64,000 bases of DNA from VXYL01 sp963422285 (GTDB taxonomy: Bacteria; Pseudomonadota; Gammaproteobacteria; Pseudomonadales; Azotimanducaceae). The stretch is taken from NCBI GenBank assembly GCA_963422285.2, contig CAXXJO010000002.1:992001-1056000 (forward strand). Direction: 5' to 3'. The notes beneath the pieces were generated by a model. The model saw nothing but the letters and a program-made list of their open reading frames with translations, did not search any database and had not been told where the DNA came from. Position 1 is the first letter of the stretch; each line of letters begins with the position of its first letter. The position numbers and the translations under genes were made by a program. Shown here piece after piece: positions 36,740 to 45,247 of the stretch.

Positions 36740-37210
36740 ATGAAAGCGCAGGATACGAAAATCATCGAGAACCTGAACCGTGTGCTGAAGAACGAGTTGA
36801 CAGCCATCAACCAGTACTTTCTGCACGCCCGCATGTTCAAGGACTGGGGGCTGAAGACGCTCGGCGAGTACGAGCATGGCGAATCCATCGACGAGATGAA
36901 GCACGCCGATCGCCTCATCGAGCGCATCCTGTTCCTGGACGGCCTGCCGAACTTGCAGGATCTCGGCCGCCTGCGCGTCGGCGAGAACGTCGCCGAGATG
37001 CTGCAATGCGACTTGGACTTGGAGAACCAGGCGATGCCGGTGTTACGGGAGAGCGTCGCTCATGCCGAGTCGGTGGAGGACTTCGTCAGTCGCGCGCTGT
37101 TCGAGGACATCCTCGGCTCCGAGGAGGAACACGTGGACTGGCTGGAAACCCAGCTGGAACTGATCGACAAGACCGGCATTCAGAACTACATCCAGTCGCA
37201 GATGGGCTGA
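36740..37210 (+). CDS. bfr: Bacterioferritin
   Basis: 156 residues, iron storage and detoxification protein that assembles as a 24-mer with heme. The ATG at 36740 gives MKAQDTKIIENLNRVLKNEL, matching the family start; an upstream in-frame ATG at 36722 would add six residues. Ferroxidase ligands are visible: NELTAINQYF (E18), SIDEMKHADR (E51, H54, with the heme-ligand Met52), and SEEEHVDWLE (E127, H130 equivalents). Preceded by a sigma-70 promoter and a Fur-box-like site. Confidence 0.95.
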   Translation: MKAQDTKIIENLNRVLKNELTAINQYFLHARMFKDWGLKTLGEYEHGESIDEMKHADRLIERILFLDGLPNLQDLGRLRVGENVAEMLQCDLDLENQAMPVLRESVAHAESVEDFVSRALFEDILGSEEEHVDWLETQLELIDKTGIQNYIQSQMG

Positions 37211-37217
37211 CGTGGGC

Positions 37218-38321
37218 ATGGCGACGGACTACAAGGCGCTTTGCCGAGCCATCGGCCAAGGCGATTCGGCAGCCCTCGAAGCCGCCATCGAACGCGAACC
37301 AGCAGCGGCCCGGCACTGGAAGCCCATCGTCGACGCCGCCTTCGCGGGTCGCGCCGACATGGTGAAAGCGCTGCTCGCAGCGGGGGCTGATCCGAACGCG
37401 GTATCCGGCACCGCCAGTCGCCACACGCCGCTCACCCGGCTGACCCAGCATCACGCCACCATCCCCAAGCACGAAGGCCACGCCGCCGCCCTGGTCGCGC
37501 TGCTCGAAGGCGGCGCGGATGCCAGTCTGCGAGCCGGCCCGCACGCCCTCGAACCCCTGGCCTACGCGGCCATGGCGCCGGCTCGGGACTTCATCGACCC
37601 GCTGAACGCCGGCGGCTCGATGCCGGCAGCCAGAATCGGCATCCACCTGGCGGGCATCCTGCTCGATCGGCAGCGACTCAAGCGAGCCTTGCGCAACCCG
37701 GCTCGTGCCCAGGAGAAAGACGCTCGTGGTCGAACGCCGCTGCACTATGTCGCCGGGTCGGGCCTTTGGAAGACGGTGGGCAGCGATCGCGCGCTGGGAT
37801 GCGCGGCCCTGCTGCTCGACGCTGGCGCCGACGTGAACCACGCCGAGGAGATGGCGGAAGGCAACGAGGTATTCCGAGCCACGCCGCTGTGGCGCACACT
37901 GTCGTGGCAGAAGCACTATGCGCTCGCCAAGTTCCTGCTGGACCACGGCGCGGACCCCAACCCGGCGGTATTCACCGTGACATTCGAGGGCGGCGAGCAG
38001 GGCTGCGAACTGATCGACCGCTACGGCGCGGATTGGGAGCAGACCTTCCACGGCCGCACGCCGCTCATGGACCTGATGTACTTCAAGCGCCCGGCGCTCA
38101 GCCCCTGGCTGATCGCCCGGGGCGTCGACGTCAACACCCGGGATGCCGGCGGCAGAACCGCCCTGCACTTCGCCGCCATGCAGGGGGTGCGGGCCGACTG
38201 CGTCGCCGGCCTCGTCGCAGCCGGCGCCGACGTCGATGCCGAGGACGCCGACGGCAAGACGCCCTTCGACTACGCCGTGCGGAAGAAGCGCACCAGGCTC
38301 GTGGACTTGCTGCGGCGCTAA
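37218..38321 (+). CDS. Ankyrin repeat protein
   Basis: 367 residues from ATG 37218 (a GTG two codons earlier is possible). Ankyrin units are seen from residue ~35 (DMVKALLAAGADPNAVSG), through DARGRTPLHYVAGSGL, CAALLLDAGADVNHAEE, FLLDHGADPNPAVF, TPLMDLMYFKRP, GGRTALHFAAMQGV and LVAAGADVDAEDADGKTPFD. No signal peptide, so likely a cytoplasmic protein-binding scaffold. It follows bfr by 7 bp and may be cotranscribed; small ankyrin proteins beside iron-storage or catalase genes are known. It ends convergently with fur with a 4 bp overlap. Confidence 0.8.
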   Translation: MATDYKALCRAIGQGDSAALEAAIEREPAAARHWKPIVDAAFAGRADMVKALLAAGADPNAVSGTASRHTPLTRLTQHHATIPKHEGHAAALVALLEGGADASLRAGPHALEPLAYAAMAPARDFIDPLNAGGSMPAARIGIHLAGILLDRQRLKRALRNPARAQEKDARGRTPLHYVAGSGLWKTVGSDRALGCAALLLDAGADVNHAEEMAEGNEVFRATPLWRTLSWQKHYALAKFLLDHGADPNPAVFTVTFEGGEQGCELIDRYGADWEQTFHGRTPLMDLMYFKRPALSPWLIARGVDVNTRDAGGRTALHFAAMQGVRADCVAGLVAAGADVDAEDADGKTPFDYAVRKKRTRLVDLLRR

Positions 38322-38785
38322 GCGGGAGATCGTTCCCGCTTCCTGCGCACGTAGAGCACCAGCTCGTGGTGGACGAGATCGAAGCCGGCCTCGGCAGCGA
38401 TCTCCCGCTGCAAGGCTTCGATGCGGTCGTTCACGAACTCGGTGACGGTGCCGCTGTCGAGGTCCACCATGTGGTCGTGGTGGTCCTCGCTGGCCAACTC
38501 GTAGACCGCGTGGCCGTCGTCGAAGTTGTGGCGCTCGACGATGCCGGCCTGCTCGAACTGGGTCAGCACCCGGTAGATGGTGGTGATGCTGACCGACTCG
38601 TCCACCCTCATCAGCTTCTTGAAGACATCCTCCGCCGACAGGTGGTGGGGTTCGGCCTGCTCGAGCACTTCGAGCACTTTCAGCCGCGGCATGGTCACCT
38701 TCAGGCCGGCTCGCTTGAGTTCCTTTTGAGCGGGATCTTGCGACACGACGGGCCTTCGGTTACGTTCGACGATCACGTTACCCAT
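38318..38785 (-). CDS. fur: Ferric uptake regulator
   Basis: About 155 residues if started at the ATG at 38785; a GTG at 38746 (VSQDPAQKELKRAGLKVTMP) fits the family N-terminus better and avoids overlap with birA's start region. It follows Fur throughout: GLKVTMPRLKVLEVLEQ, HLSAEDVFKKLM, TTIYRVLTQFEQAGIVERHN, DHHDHMVDLDSG, EALQREIAAEAGF. Where E. coli has CLDCG, this protein has DLDSG, so the structural zinc Cys pair is missing; Pseudomonas Fur also lacks part of it and works. Iron-dependent repressor. Divergent from birA. Confidence 0.9.
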   Translation of the reverse strand: MGNVIVERNRRPVVSQDPAQKELKRAGLKVTMPRLKVLEVLEQAEPHHLSAEDVFKKLMRVDESVSITTIYRVLTQFEQAGIVERHNFDDGHAVYELASEDHHDHMVDLDSGTVTEFVNDRIEALQREIAAEAGFDLVHHELVLYVRRKRERSPA

Positions 38786-38790
38786 CCCTT

Positions 38791-39780
38791 GTGAACACGT
38801 CAACGAACTTTAGACGAATCGACCCGGCAGCGCGTCAGCCGGCCGCCTTGGCCAAGGTCTTCGAGACCTTGGCCAAGCAGCGTTCGGCGGCGCTGCACGG
38901 CTTGGCGGCGGACGAACTCGACCAGCTGGCGGCGCTCGGCATAGCGGTCGCCGAGGGCCATGCCCGCTTGGACGCCGACATCGAGACGCTGTCGGCGCAA
39001 GCCGTGTGCGACGGGCTGGATGCCCCGGCCACCGCTTGGCTGCGCGATCTGGACCTGCGGGCGCACATCGACAGCACCAACACCAGCCTGCTCGCCCGCG
39101 CTGATCGGGAAGCCATCGACGGCTGCGTACTGGCGGCCGAAGTGCAGACCGCCGGGCGCGGGCGCCGCGGGCGCACTTGGCTGAGCCCGTTCGGGCGCAA
39201 TCTCGCGGTCTCCATCGGCGTCGGCATCCATCGACCAGTTGCCGAACTCGGCACGCTGAGCCTGGTCGCCGGAGTCGCCATGCGCCAAGCGTTGCTGGGC
39301 TGCGGGATCGAAGGCGTCGAACTGAAATGGCCCAACGACGTGCTGCTTCACGGGCGCAAGCTGGCCGGCATCCTGATCGAGCTGGTACGCGCCTCGCCGC
39401 CAGTGGAGGTGGTGATCGGCATCGGCGTCAATGTCGGCTGTCGCGACGCCATCGCAGCCCGGGTGGATCAAGCCGTCGCCGATGTGGCCGAACAAATCTC
39501 CAGCCCATCCCGCAACCAGCTGCTCGCGGAGACCCTCAATCGCATGGCGGCCGCCTGCCAGCTCTTCAACGACGTCGGGTTCGAGCCGTTCCACAGCCAA
39601 TGGGAACGGGCCCACCGCCACCAAGGCAGGGCGGTGACGATAGCGACAAGCGCAATGAACCAGCCCGTGGCATTATCCGGCACCGCGCTTGGCGTGGCCG
39701 CGGACGGTTCGCTGCGCATCGATACCGGGCGCGGCATCCGCGAGTTCAGCAGTGGCGAGGTGACGCTGCGAGAAGCATGA
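38791..39780 (+). CDS. birA: Biotin--[acetyl-CoA-carboxylase] ligase / biotin repressor
   Basis: 329 residues from GTG 38791. An N-terminal winged-helix region (KQRSAALHGLAADELDQLAA and following) precedes the ligase: STNTSLLARAD, AEVQTAGRGRRGRTWLSPFG (biotinyl-AMP loop), LKWPNDVLLHGRKLAGILIE, and a C-terminal SH3-like part (GTALGVAADGSLRIDTGRG). It attaches biotin to the carboxylase carrier protein. First gene of a coupled operon: its TGA overlaps the coaX ATG. Confidence 0.92.
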   Translation: MNTSTNFRRIDPAARQPAALAKVFETLAKQRSAALHGLAADELDQLAALGIAVAEGHARLDADIETLSAQAVCDGLDAPATAWLRDLDLRAHIDSTNTSLLARADREAIDGCVLAAEVQTAGRGRRGRTWLSPFGRNLAVSIGVGIHRPVAELGTLSLVAGVAMRQALLGCGIEGVELKWPNDVLLHGRKLAGILIELVRASPPVEVVIGIGVNVGCRDAIAARVDQAVADVAEQISSPSRNQLLAETLNRMAAACQLFNDVGFEPFHSQWERAHRHQGRAVTIATSAMNQPVALSGTALGVAADGSLRIDTGRGIREFSSGEVTLREA

Positions 39781-40481
39781 CTATGATCGGCGACTGTCTC
39801 GACGTCGATATGGGCAATACCCGCACCAAGTGGCGCTGCGGCGCGGCCACGGGTGCCGTGCCGTCGCCCTGCCTGCCGACGCTGGCCGCGACCCCGTCCC
39901 GGGTGCGCGTGGCGACGGTGCTAGGCAACCGCGATCTGCTCGCCCGCGCCGTGAGGAAGCGCTATGGCGTGGAAGCCGAGTTCGCCGCAACCACGGCAAC
40001 GCTGGGCGGCGTCGCCTGCGGCTACCGCGAACCAGCGCGTCTCGGCATCGATCGCTGGCTGGCGTTGGTGGCGGCTTGGCAGCGCGTACGAACGGCGACC
40101 GTGGTGGTCGGCGCCGGCACCGCCGCCACGGTGGACTTCGTGGATGGCGACGGACGCCACCAGGGAGGCCACATCGCGCCGGGACTGCGCTTGCTGCGGG
40201 AAGTGCTGGGGCGGAGAACCGCTGGCATCCGCCCGCTGGCCGAACCGGCACCCGGCATAGCGCCCGGCACGGATACCCCGGCGGCGGTTTCGTCGGGCAC
40301 CTTGGTCATGCTGCTGGCCTACGTCGAGGCCGCCATCGCCTGGTTCGCGGACCGGCATGGCGGCGACACGGCGATTTTTCTCACTGGTGGCGATGCCGAG
40401 CGGCTGGCAGCGCATCTGTCCATGCCGGCACGATGCGAACCGCATCTGGTGCTCGACGGCCTTGCAGTGGCGCTGCCATGA
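39777..40481 (+). CDS. coaX: Type III pantothenate kinase
   Basis: 234 residues from ATG 39777, overlapping the birA stop (ATGA). Motifs of CoaX: DVDMGNTRTKW (phosphate loop), LGIDRWLALVAAW, VVGAGTAATVDFVDG and HIAPGLRLLREVL. It catalyses the first step of coenzyme A synthesis and needs a monovalent cation. The birA-coaX pairing is standard in Pseudomonas-like genomes. Confidence 0.92.
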   Translation: MTMIGDCLDVDMGNTRTKWRCGAATGAVPSPCLPTLAATPSRVRVATVLGNRDLLARAVRKRYGVEAEFAATTATLGGVACGYREPARLGIDRWLALVAAWQRVRTATVVVGAGTAATVDFVDGDGRHQGGHIAPGLRLLREVLGRRTAGIRPLAEPAPGIAPGTDTPAAVSSGTLVMLLAYVEAAIAWFADRHGGDTAIFLTGGDAERLAAHLSMPARCEPHLVLDGLAVALP

Positions 40482-41329
40482 ACATGCCCCGGTTCTTCCG
40501 ATGGCTGCTGATCGCCCTCGTGGCGGCGAACCTGGCTGTCGGCGCGGCGTGGCTCGGCAAGGATTCGCTGAGGGACGCCGGCTTGCTGGCGCCGCTGCTC
40601 CAGGCGCGGGTGGACTTGGCCGCGCTGCCGCTGCCGCCGATTGTCGCGGAGAGGGCCGACCCGGCCGGTGCGCCAGCGGAATCCACCACTGAGAAAGCCG
40701 AGCTGGCGGCGGAGAACAACGTCGAGGCGGTTCCCGGCGATGCCGTCGCGTCAGCGCCTCCCCCTGCCGAGGAGGGCGACAAGGCGGTGGACAGCGAGGC
40801 ACAGGCGGATCCGCCGGCGGCCAGCGAAGCGGCCGCGGCCGGCACGGAATCGGCTGCACCCAGCGACACCCCGCCACGCCTGGCGGCATGTCTATGGGCG
40901 GGACCTTTCACGGACCGCGCCGACGCCGACGCCCTGCAGACGCAAGTCGAGGCCGCCGGCGGCAGCGCGCGGATCGAGGAAGAGGCCGTCGCCGATACCT
41001 CGGACCACCTTGTCTACGTGGCACCCGCTCCCTCCCGCGAGATCGCCCGGCGCACTGGGCGCGAACTGACAGAGCAGTCCATCGACGCCTACGTCATTCC
41101 CACCGGCACACGTGCGAACGGCGTCTCCGTCGGCATCTTCAGGTCTCACCGGCGAGCCATCGCGCAACGCGACCGAGTGGCCGGGCTCGGCTACGAGATG
41201 CGCTTGCACACACGCAACCACAGTCGCGTCGACTACCGCCTGCTGGTGCGGGACGCGCCGCCCGCAGCCCTCGGCGACGCGCCCTTCGCACCCTGCGACG
41301 ACGAGCCGCGGGGAGTCGCTGATCCTTGA
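40478..41329 (+). CDS. SPOR domain membrane protein
   Basis: 283 residues from ATG 40478, overlapping the coaX stop. One N-terminal membrane helix (WLLIALVAANLAVGAAWLG), then an Ala/Pro/Glu-rich linker of about 100 residues, then a C-terminal SPOR-like domain (LAACLWAGPFTDRADADALQ to YRLLVRDAPP). SPOR domains bind glycan strands stripped of peptide at division sites. The same birA-coaX-SPOR order precedes the tRNA-tuf cluster in Pseudomonas-type genomes. Confidence 0.8.
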   Translation: MNMPRFFRWLLIALVAANLAVGAAWLGKDSLRDAGLLAPLLQARVDLAALPLPPIVAERADPAGAPAESTTEKAELAAENNVEAVPGDAVASAPPPAEEGDKAVDSEAQADPPAASEAAAAGTESAAPSDTPPRLAACLWAGPFTDRADADALQTQVEAAGGSARIEEEAVADTSDHLVYVAPAPSREIARRTGRELTEQSIDAYVIPTGTRANGVSVGIFRSHRRAIAQRDRVAGLGYEMRLHTRNHSRVDYRLLVRDAPPAALGDAPFAPCDDEPRGVADP

Positions 41330-41987
41330 GATACCAGGTTCAGGCAGCCATGTCGAGGATCGTGGCCGCTTCGCTGGGGTCCACCCCCAGTCCCGGTGGC
41401 GGTCGGTGCGCTCGACGCGACCGTCGAGATGCGGACTTCGCCGCGGGAGCACCTTCAGCAGGAGGCCGCACACGGCGCGCTCGGCCTCGAAGCGGCAACG
41501 CCACGAATGGCGCAAGCACTCGTCGAACGCCTCGGCGTTCGGGGACGCCCGTCGACCTGCACGGCGCGTGATCGCCAGCTTGTCGGCGGCTTCGCACGGA
41601 AACTCCCGGACACTGTGCAGCCGGCTTCTGCCGCCCCGCGATCCGCTGGCCGACCTGCGACTGCCACGACTCCGCCTACGCCGGGTTTCCCAAGGGCTTC
41701 GCGCCTTACCCCGCGACACCTTGGGCCTGGTCGCGGCCTGCCGCGACGCCAACGGCTAGCGCGTCTTCGTCAATGATCACCTCGCCGCGAGGAAGTCCAC
41801 GGCGAGGACGCCGCGGCCGCCCTGCTCGCTGATCGCGTCACCTCGACCCCGACCGCGTTCCCTCGGCCAACGCGGCCTGCCCGAGCAGGCACTGGGAGAC
41901 AATCGAAGCGCCCGCAGGCCTCTAGCTTCCGGCGCTCCGTCGGGACTTGCCCTCAACGGCCCGGCACGACGCTACTTGTCCCATTAG
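41330..41987. other. Segment of about 650 bp with no supportable gene
   Basis: Open frames on both strands are Arg/Pro/Ser-rich and overlap; none shows a domain. The minus frame with EAFDECLRHSWRCRFEAERA looks vaguely protein-like, but nothing could be identified. Probably eroded inserted DNA between the SPOR gene and the tRNA cluster. Confidence 0.45.
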
Positions 41988-42016
41988 TTGTACAAGTCTT
42001 TCGTTCGATGTAGAGT
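41988..42016 (+). promoter_or_regulatory. yefM promoter with TGTACA operator core
   Basis: TTGTAC (41988-41993), 17 bp spacer, TAGAGT (42011-42016), 30 bp before the yefM start. The palindromic TTGTACAA overlaps the -35 element. TGTACA is the known core of the YefM-YoeB operator, so autorepression is expected. Confidence 0.55.
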
Positions 42017-42046
42017 TCCAAGGATGATCGAAAGCAGGCAAAACCG

Positions 42047-42301
42047 ATGCGAGCCGTCTCGTTCGCCGAAGCTCGGAACTGCATCAAACCCGTTCTCGAT
42101 GGCGTGCCTGACGACGCCGACATGGCGGTTGTCACGCGTCGAGAAGCCAAGGACGCCGTGGTCATGTCTCTAGCCTGCTACAGTAGCCTGATGGAAACCG
42201 TCCATCTGCTGAAGTCGCCGGCGAACGCCGCGCATCTGGCGAAATCCATCGAACAGTTCAGAACGAGCGATGTCGTCGAACGGGCCACCGTCGACGAGTA
42301 G
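42047..42301 (+). CDS. yefM: YefM/Phd family antitoxin (intact)
   Basis: 84 residues beginning MRAVSFAEARNCIKPVLDGV, then DDADMAVVTRREAKDAVVMS, LMETVHLLKSPANAAHLAKS and a C-terminal IEQFRTSDVVERATVDE tail. This is a full-length YefM: N-terminal DNA-binding and dimerisation part, C-terminal toxin-binding tail. The toxin gene downstream is broken. Codon reading is intact from start to stop. Confidence 0.88.
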   Translation: MRAVSFAEARNCIKPVLDGVPDDADMAVVTRREAKDAVVMSLACYSSLMETVHLLKSPANAAHLAKSIEQFRTSDVVERATVDE

Positions 42302-42562
42302 CGCGGACAGCAGGCTGGTCTGGACGGTGGCTGTCTGAAACGACTACCTGTACTGGCAGCGGCAGGGCAAGAGAACATTGCGCCGGATAAACCGGCTTGT
42401 CTCAGAGGCCCTGCGTTCGGCGGAATCGGCCGACCAGAGCCGCTAAAGGAGAACTTGGCAGGGCTCTGGTCACGTCGCATTGACGAATCCAATCGTCTGG
42501 CCTGCGCCGTGGACGACACGCAGATCGCGATCATATCCTGCCGCTACCATTACGCCTACTAG
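42302..42562 (+). pseudogene. YoeB toxin, inactivated
   Basis: The frame after yefM gives RLVWTV, then a TGA where Trp is expected, then NDYLYWQRQGKRTLRRINRL, matching the YoeB N-terminus (LIWTEEAWEDYLYWQ type). Near 42395-42410 homology changes frame: PAFGGIGRPEPLKENLAGLW, SRRIDESNRLACAV, IAIISCRYHYAY and a TAG at 42560. No usable start codon remains in front of RLVWT. Three lesions: lost start, stop codon, frameshift. The catalytic C-terminal His/Tyr region is still recognisable. Confidence 0.82.
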
Positions 42563-43156
42563 CTGGCCGCCGACAGCCTCGGCGAGCCGGCACCGGAACT
42601 GCGAATGCACGTTCTGCGGCGCGGCCAAAGCCGTCGCCCTGGCCACTAGCCGCTGGCACCCGAGCCGACGCTCTCAACGGAGCGCCACGAGATCGTCCGC
42701 CACGATTCGCTGACGCTGCAGATCCTCGCAGCCTGGGAGCAGCGGAATGAAGATCGACCGCTTCAGGGCAAGTTCCAGTTCCTCTCGAGCTTCGCCCCTG
42801 TCCCGCCGGCGCGGCCCGCGAAGCGAACGTCCACCTGCTCGCCCTGGCAGCGGGCGGCCCACCGTCGCCGTAGCGCACAGTTCGGCGGTATACGCGAACT
42901 TCCCGCTCCGGTTGGGCGCTCCGGGGCAGTCGGTCTTGTCGACGCGAACCTTGCGCTTGCGGCAGAAGGCCGGATCTTGCCTGAACATGCACATGTTCAG
43001 GCTGCCCTTGCTTGTTCAACTCGAAGTCTGCCTGAACCAGGGGAACGCCCTTCCGTCTCTCTTGTCTCAAGGGCGGGGATCCCGCACACGAGCTTGCCCA
43101 GCAGCCGTTCTTGCGCTAGCGTGGCCGCTGCGCCAAGCACTCGGTTCTCGTACGCC
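42563..43156. other. Segment of about 600 bp with no supportable gene
   Basis: Only short overlapping frames. A plus-frame piece (ERHEIVRHDSLTLQILAAWE, about 42680-42745) looks protein-like but is isolated. The right part probably holds the promoter of the tRNA-tuf transcription unit; no convincing hexamers were picked. Confidence 0.4.
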
Positions 43157-43232
43157 GCCGCCGTAGCTCAGCCGGCAGAGCAGCTCACTTGTAATGAGAA
43201 GGTCCAGGGTTCGATTCCTTGCGGCGGCACCA
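43157..43232 (+). tRNA. tRNA-Thr (TGT)
   Basis: Complete cloverleaf: acceptor GCCGCCG/CGGCGGC, D arm GCTC-GAGC, anticodon loop CTTGTAA with TGT, T loop GGTTCGATTCC, encoded CCA. Corresponds to thrU in the E. coli tufB leader cluster. Confidence 0.97.
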
Positions 43233-43336
43233 ATCCTTATCCAGGCTCTAGACGAGGTCTGGAATCGAGTGCGAATTGGGCGTTGACAGCGATAGATGGC
43301 GTGGGCAGAATAGCGCACCTTTCACTCTGCGAGTCA

Positions 43337-43421
43337 GGAGGGGTTCCCGAGCGGCCAAAGGGATCAGACTGTAAATCTGACGGCTCAGCCTTCGTAGGTT
43401 CGAATCCTACCCCCTCCACCA
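43337..43421 (+). tRNA. tRNA-Tyr (GTA)
   Basis: 85 nt with a long variable arm. Acceptor GGAGGGG/CCCCTCC, anticodon GTA in ACTGTAAATC, T arm GTTCGAATCC, encoded CCA. Confidence 0.97.
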
Positions 43422-43516
43422 AGGTGGTTGGAATCGACAGGCGCAAGCGCTGGCAGCGGCTCCTCGGCCTCGCGCTGGGAACGCCGCCGGAGCGGCGCAA
43501 TAGGCGGGCGGGCCGT

Positions 43517-43590
43517 GCGGGTATGGTTCAGTGGCAGAACCTCAGCCTTCCAAGCTGATGGCGCGGGTTCGATTCCCGCTACCCGCTCCA
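43517..43590 (+). tRNA. tRNA-Gly (TCC)
   Basis: 74 nt. Acceptor GCGGGTA/TACCCGC, anticodon TCC in CTTCCAA, T arm GTTCGATTCCC, encoded CCA. Confidence 0.97.
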
Positions 43591-43648
43591 GAGGCGGTCG
43601 CTTGGCGGAGCGTCGTCCCCTAGATGTACGCGAGTAGAACCCGCAACC

Positions 43649-43724
43649 GCTCACATAGCTCAGTTGGTAGAGCACTTCCTTGGTAAGGAAGAGGCCATCG
43701 GTTCGAGTCCGATTGTGAGCACCA
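43649..43724 (+). tRNA. tRNA-Thr (GGT)
   Basis: 76 nt. Acceptor GCTCACA/TGTGAGC, anticodon GGT in CTTGGTAAG, T arm GGTTCGAGTCC, encoded CCA. Last tRNA before tuf; processing from a shared tRNA-tuf transcript is expected. Confidence 0.97.
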
Positions 43725-43910
43725 TACACAGACCGCACGGGCACACAGGATCGACAGGACGAGACAGGAGAACCTTCGCCGCGCCCTTGGGCCGGAGCAC
43801 GGCGGCTTGACGACATCGCAACAGGCACATATTGCAGCTTGGCGGTACGCATACCGCACATACGTACACACATACCATACAAAAGGTAAGGAGAAGGAGA
43901 CGGTCGCAAC

Positions 43911-45107
43911 ATGGCCAAAGAGAGATTCGAACGCACCAAGCCGCACATCAACGTCGGCACCATCGGACACGTAGACCACGGCAAGACCACGCTCACCGCG
44001 GCCATGACCAAGGTCTGCGCCGCCCGCCAGGGCGGCGAGGTGATGGAGTTCGACGAGATCGACAACGCGCCGGAAGAACGCGAGCGCGGCATCACCATCG
44101 CCACCACTCACGTCGAATACGAGAGCGCCCGGCGGCACTACGCCCATGTGGACTGCCCGGGTCACGCCGACTACGTGAAGAACATGATCACCGGCGCGGC
44201 TCAGATGGACGGTGCCATTCTGGTGGTTTCGGCGGTGGATGGCCCCATGCCGCAAACCCGCGAGCATGTCCTGCTGGCCCGTCAAGTGGGTGTGCCCCGC
44301 ATTGTCGTCTACATGAACAAGGTGGACCAGCTAGACGAAGACGAACGCGACGAGTTCGTCGAGCTCGTGACCCTGGACATCCAGGAAATCCTCGAGCAGA
44401 ATGAATTTCCCGGTGATACCCCCATCGTCGTCGGCAGCGCCCTGCAGGCGCTCGAAGGCGACACCTCCGAGATCGGCGAGGGCAGCGTACTGCAGCTGAT
44501 CGAGACGCTCGACGACTACATCCCGGAACCGGAGCGGCCCGTCGATCAGCCGTTCCTGATGCCAATCGAGGATGTGTTCACCATTCAGGGACGGGGCACG
44601 GTGGTTACCGGCCGGGTGGATCGCGGCGTGGTCAAAGTAGGCGACCACGTCGAAATCCTCGGCATTCGGGAGTCGCAGGAAACCACCTGCACGGGTGTGG
44701 AAATGTTCCGCAAGATGCTCGACGAAGGCCGCGCCGGGGAGAACATCGGCGTACTGCTGCGGGGCACGAAGCGCGAAGACGTCGAGCGCGGCCAGGTGCT
44801 GGCGGTGCCGGGCAGCATTACTCCGCACACCCAGTTCGAGGCCGAGGTGTACGTCCTGGCCAAGGACGAGGGCGGCCGGCACACGCCGTTCTTCAAAGGC
44901 TACCGACCGCAGTTCTACTTCCGCACCACGGACGTGACGGGAGCCGTGGAGCTGCCCGAGAATGTCGAGATGGTGATGCCGGGCGACAACGTCAACATGG
45001 GGGTGTCCCTGATCAGCCCCATCGCCATGGACGAAGGACTGCGCTTCGCCATCCGCGAAGGCGGCCGTACCGTAGGTGCCGGCGTGGTTACGAAGATCGT
45101 CCAATAG
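43911..45107 (+). CDS. tuf: Elongation factor Tu
   Basis: 398 residues, with AAGGAGAAGGAG before the ATG. GTPase motifs are intact: GHVDHGKTT (P-loop), RGITI (switch I), DCPGH, NKVD; domain 2 and 3 blocks (GRGTVVTGRVDRG, KGYRPQFYFRTTDVTG) follow to VVTKIVQ. It delivers aminoacyl-tRNA to the ribosome. Cotranscription with the upstream tRNAs is likely; tRNA-Trp and secE follow. Confidence 0.98.
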   Translation: MAKERFERTKPHINVGTIGHVDHGKTTLTAAMTKVCAARQGGEVMEFDEIDNAPEERERGITIATTHVEYESARRHYAHVDCPGHADYVKNMITGAAQMDGAILVVSAVDGPMPQTREHVLLARQVGVPRIVVYMNKVDQLDEDERDEFVELVTLDIQEILEQNEFPGDTPIVVGSALQALEGDTSEIGEGSVLQLIETLDDYIPEPERPVDQPFLMPIEDVFTIQGRGTVVTGRVDRGVVKVGDHVEILGIRESQETTCTGVEMFRKMLDEGRAGENIGVLLRGTKREDVERGQVLAVPGSITPHTQFEAEVYVLAKDEGGRHTPFFKGYRPQFYFRTTDVTGAVELPENVEMVMPGDNVNMGVSLISPIAMDEGLRFAIREGGRTVGAGVVTKIVQ

Positions 45108-45161
45108 AGCGGACGAAGGACGTCGCCAGCAGGTGCCGCCTGCTGGCATTGGAAGAGCAAC

Positions 45162-45237
45162 AGGCCAGTAGCTCAATCGGTAGAGCAGCGGTCTCCAAAA
45201 CCGCAGGTTGGGGGTTCGATTCCCTCCTGGCCTGCCA
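45162..45237 (+). tRNA. tRNA-Trp (CCA)
   Basis: 76 nt between tuf and secE. Acceptor AGGCCAG/CTGGCCT, anticodon CCA in TCTCCAAAA, T arm GGTTCGATTCC, encoded CCA. Confidence 0.97.
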
Positions 45238-45247
45238 GGCGGCAGGC

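Noticed and set aside
41340..41760. Minus-strand frame with EAFDECLRHSWRCRFEAERA as a transposase remnant
   Set aside because: No DDE motif or known IS end was found, so there was not enough to name it.
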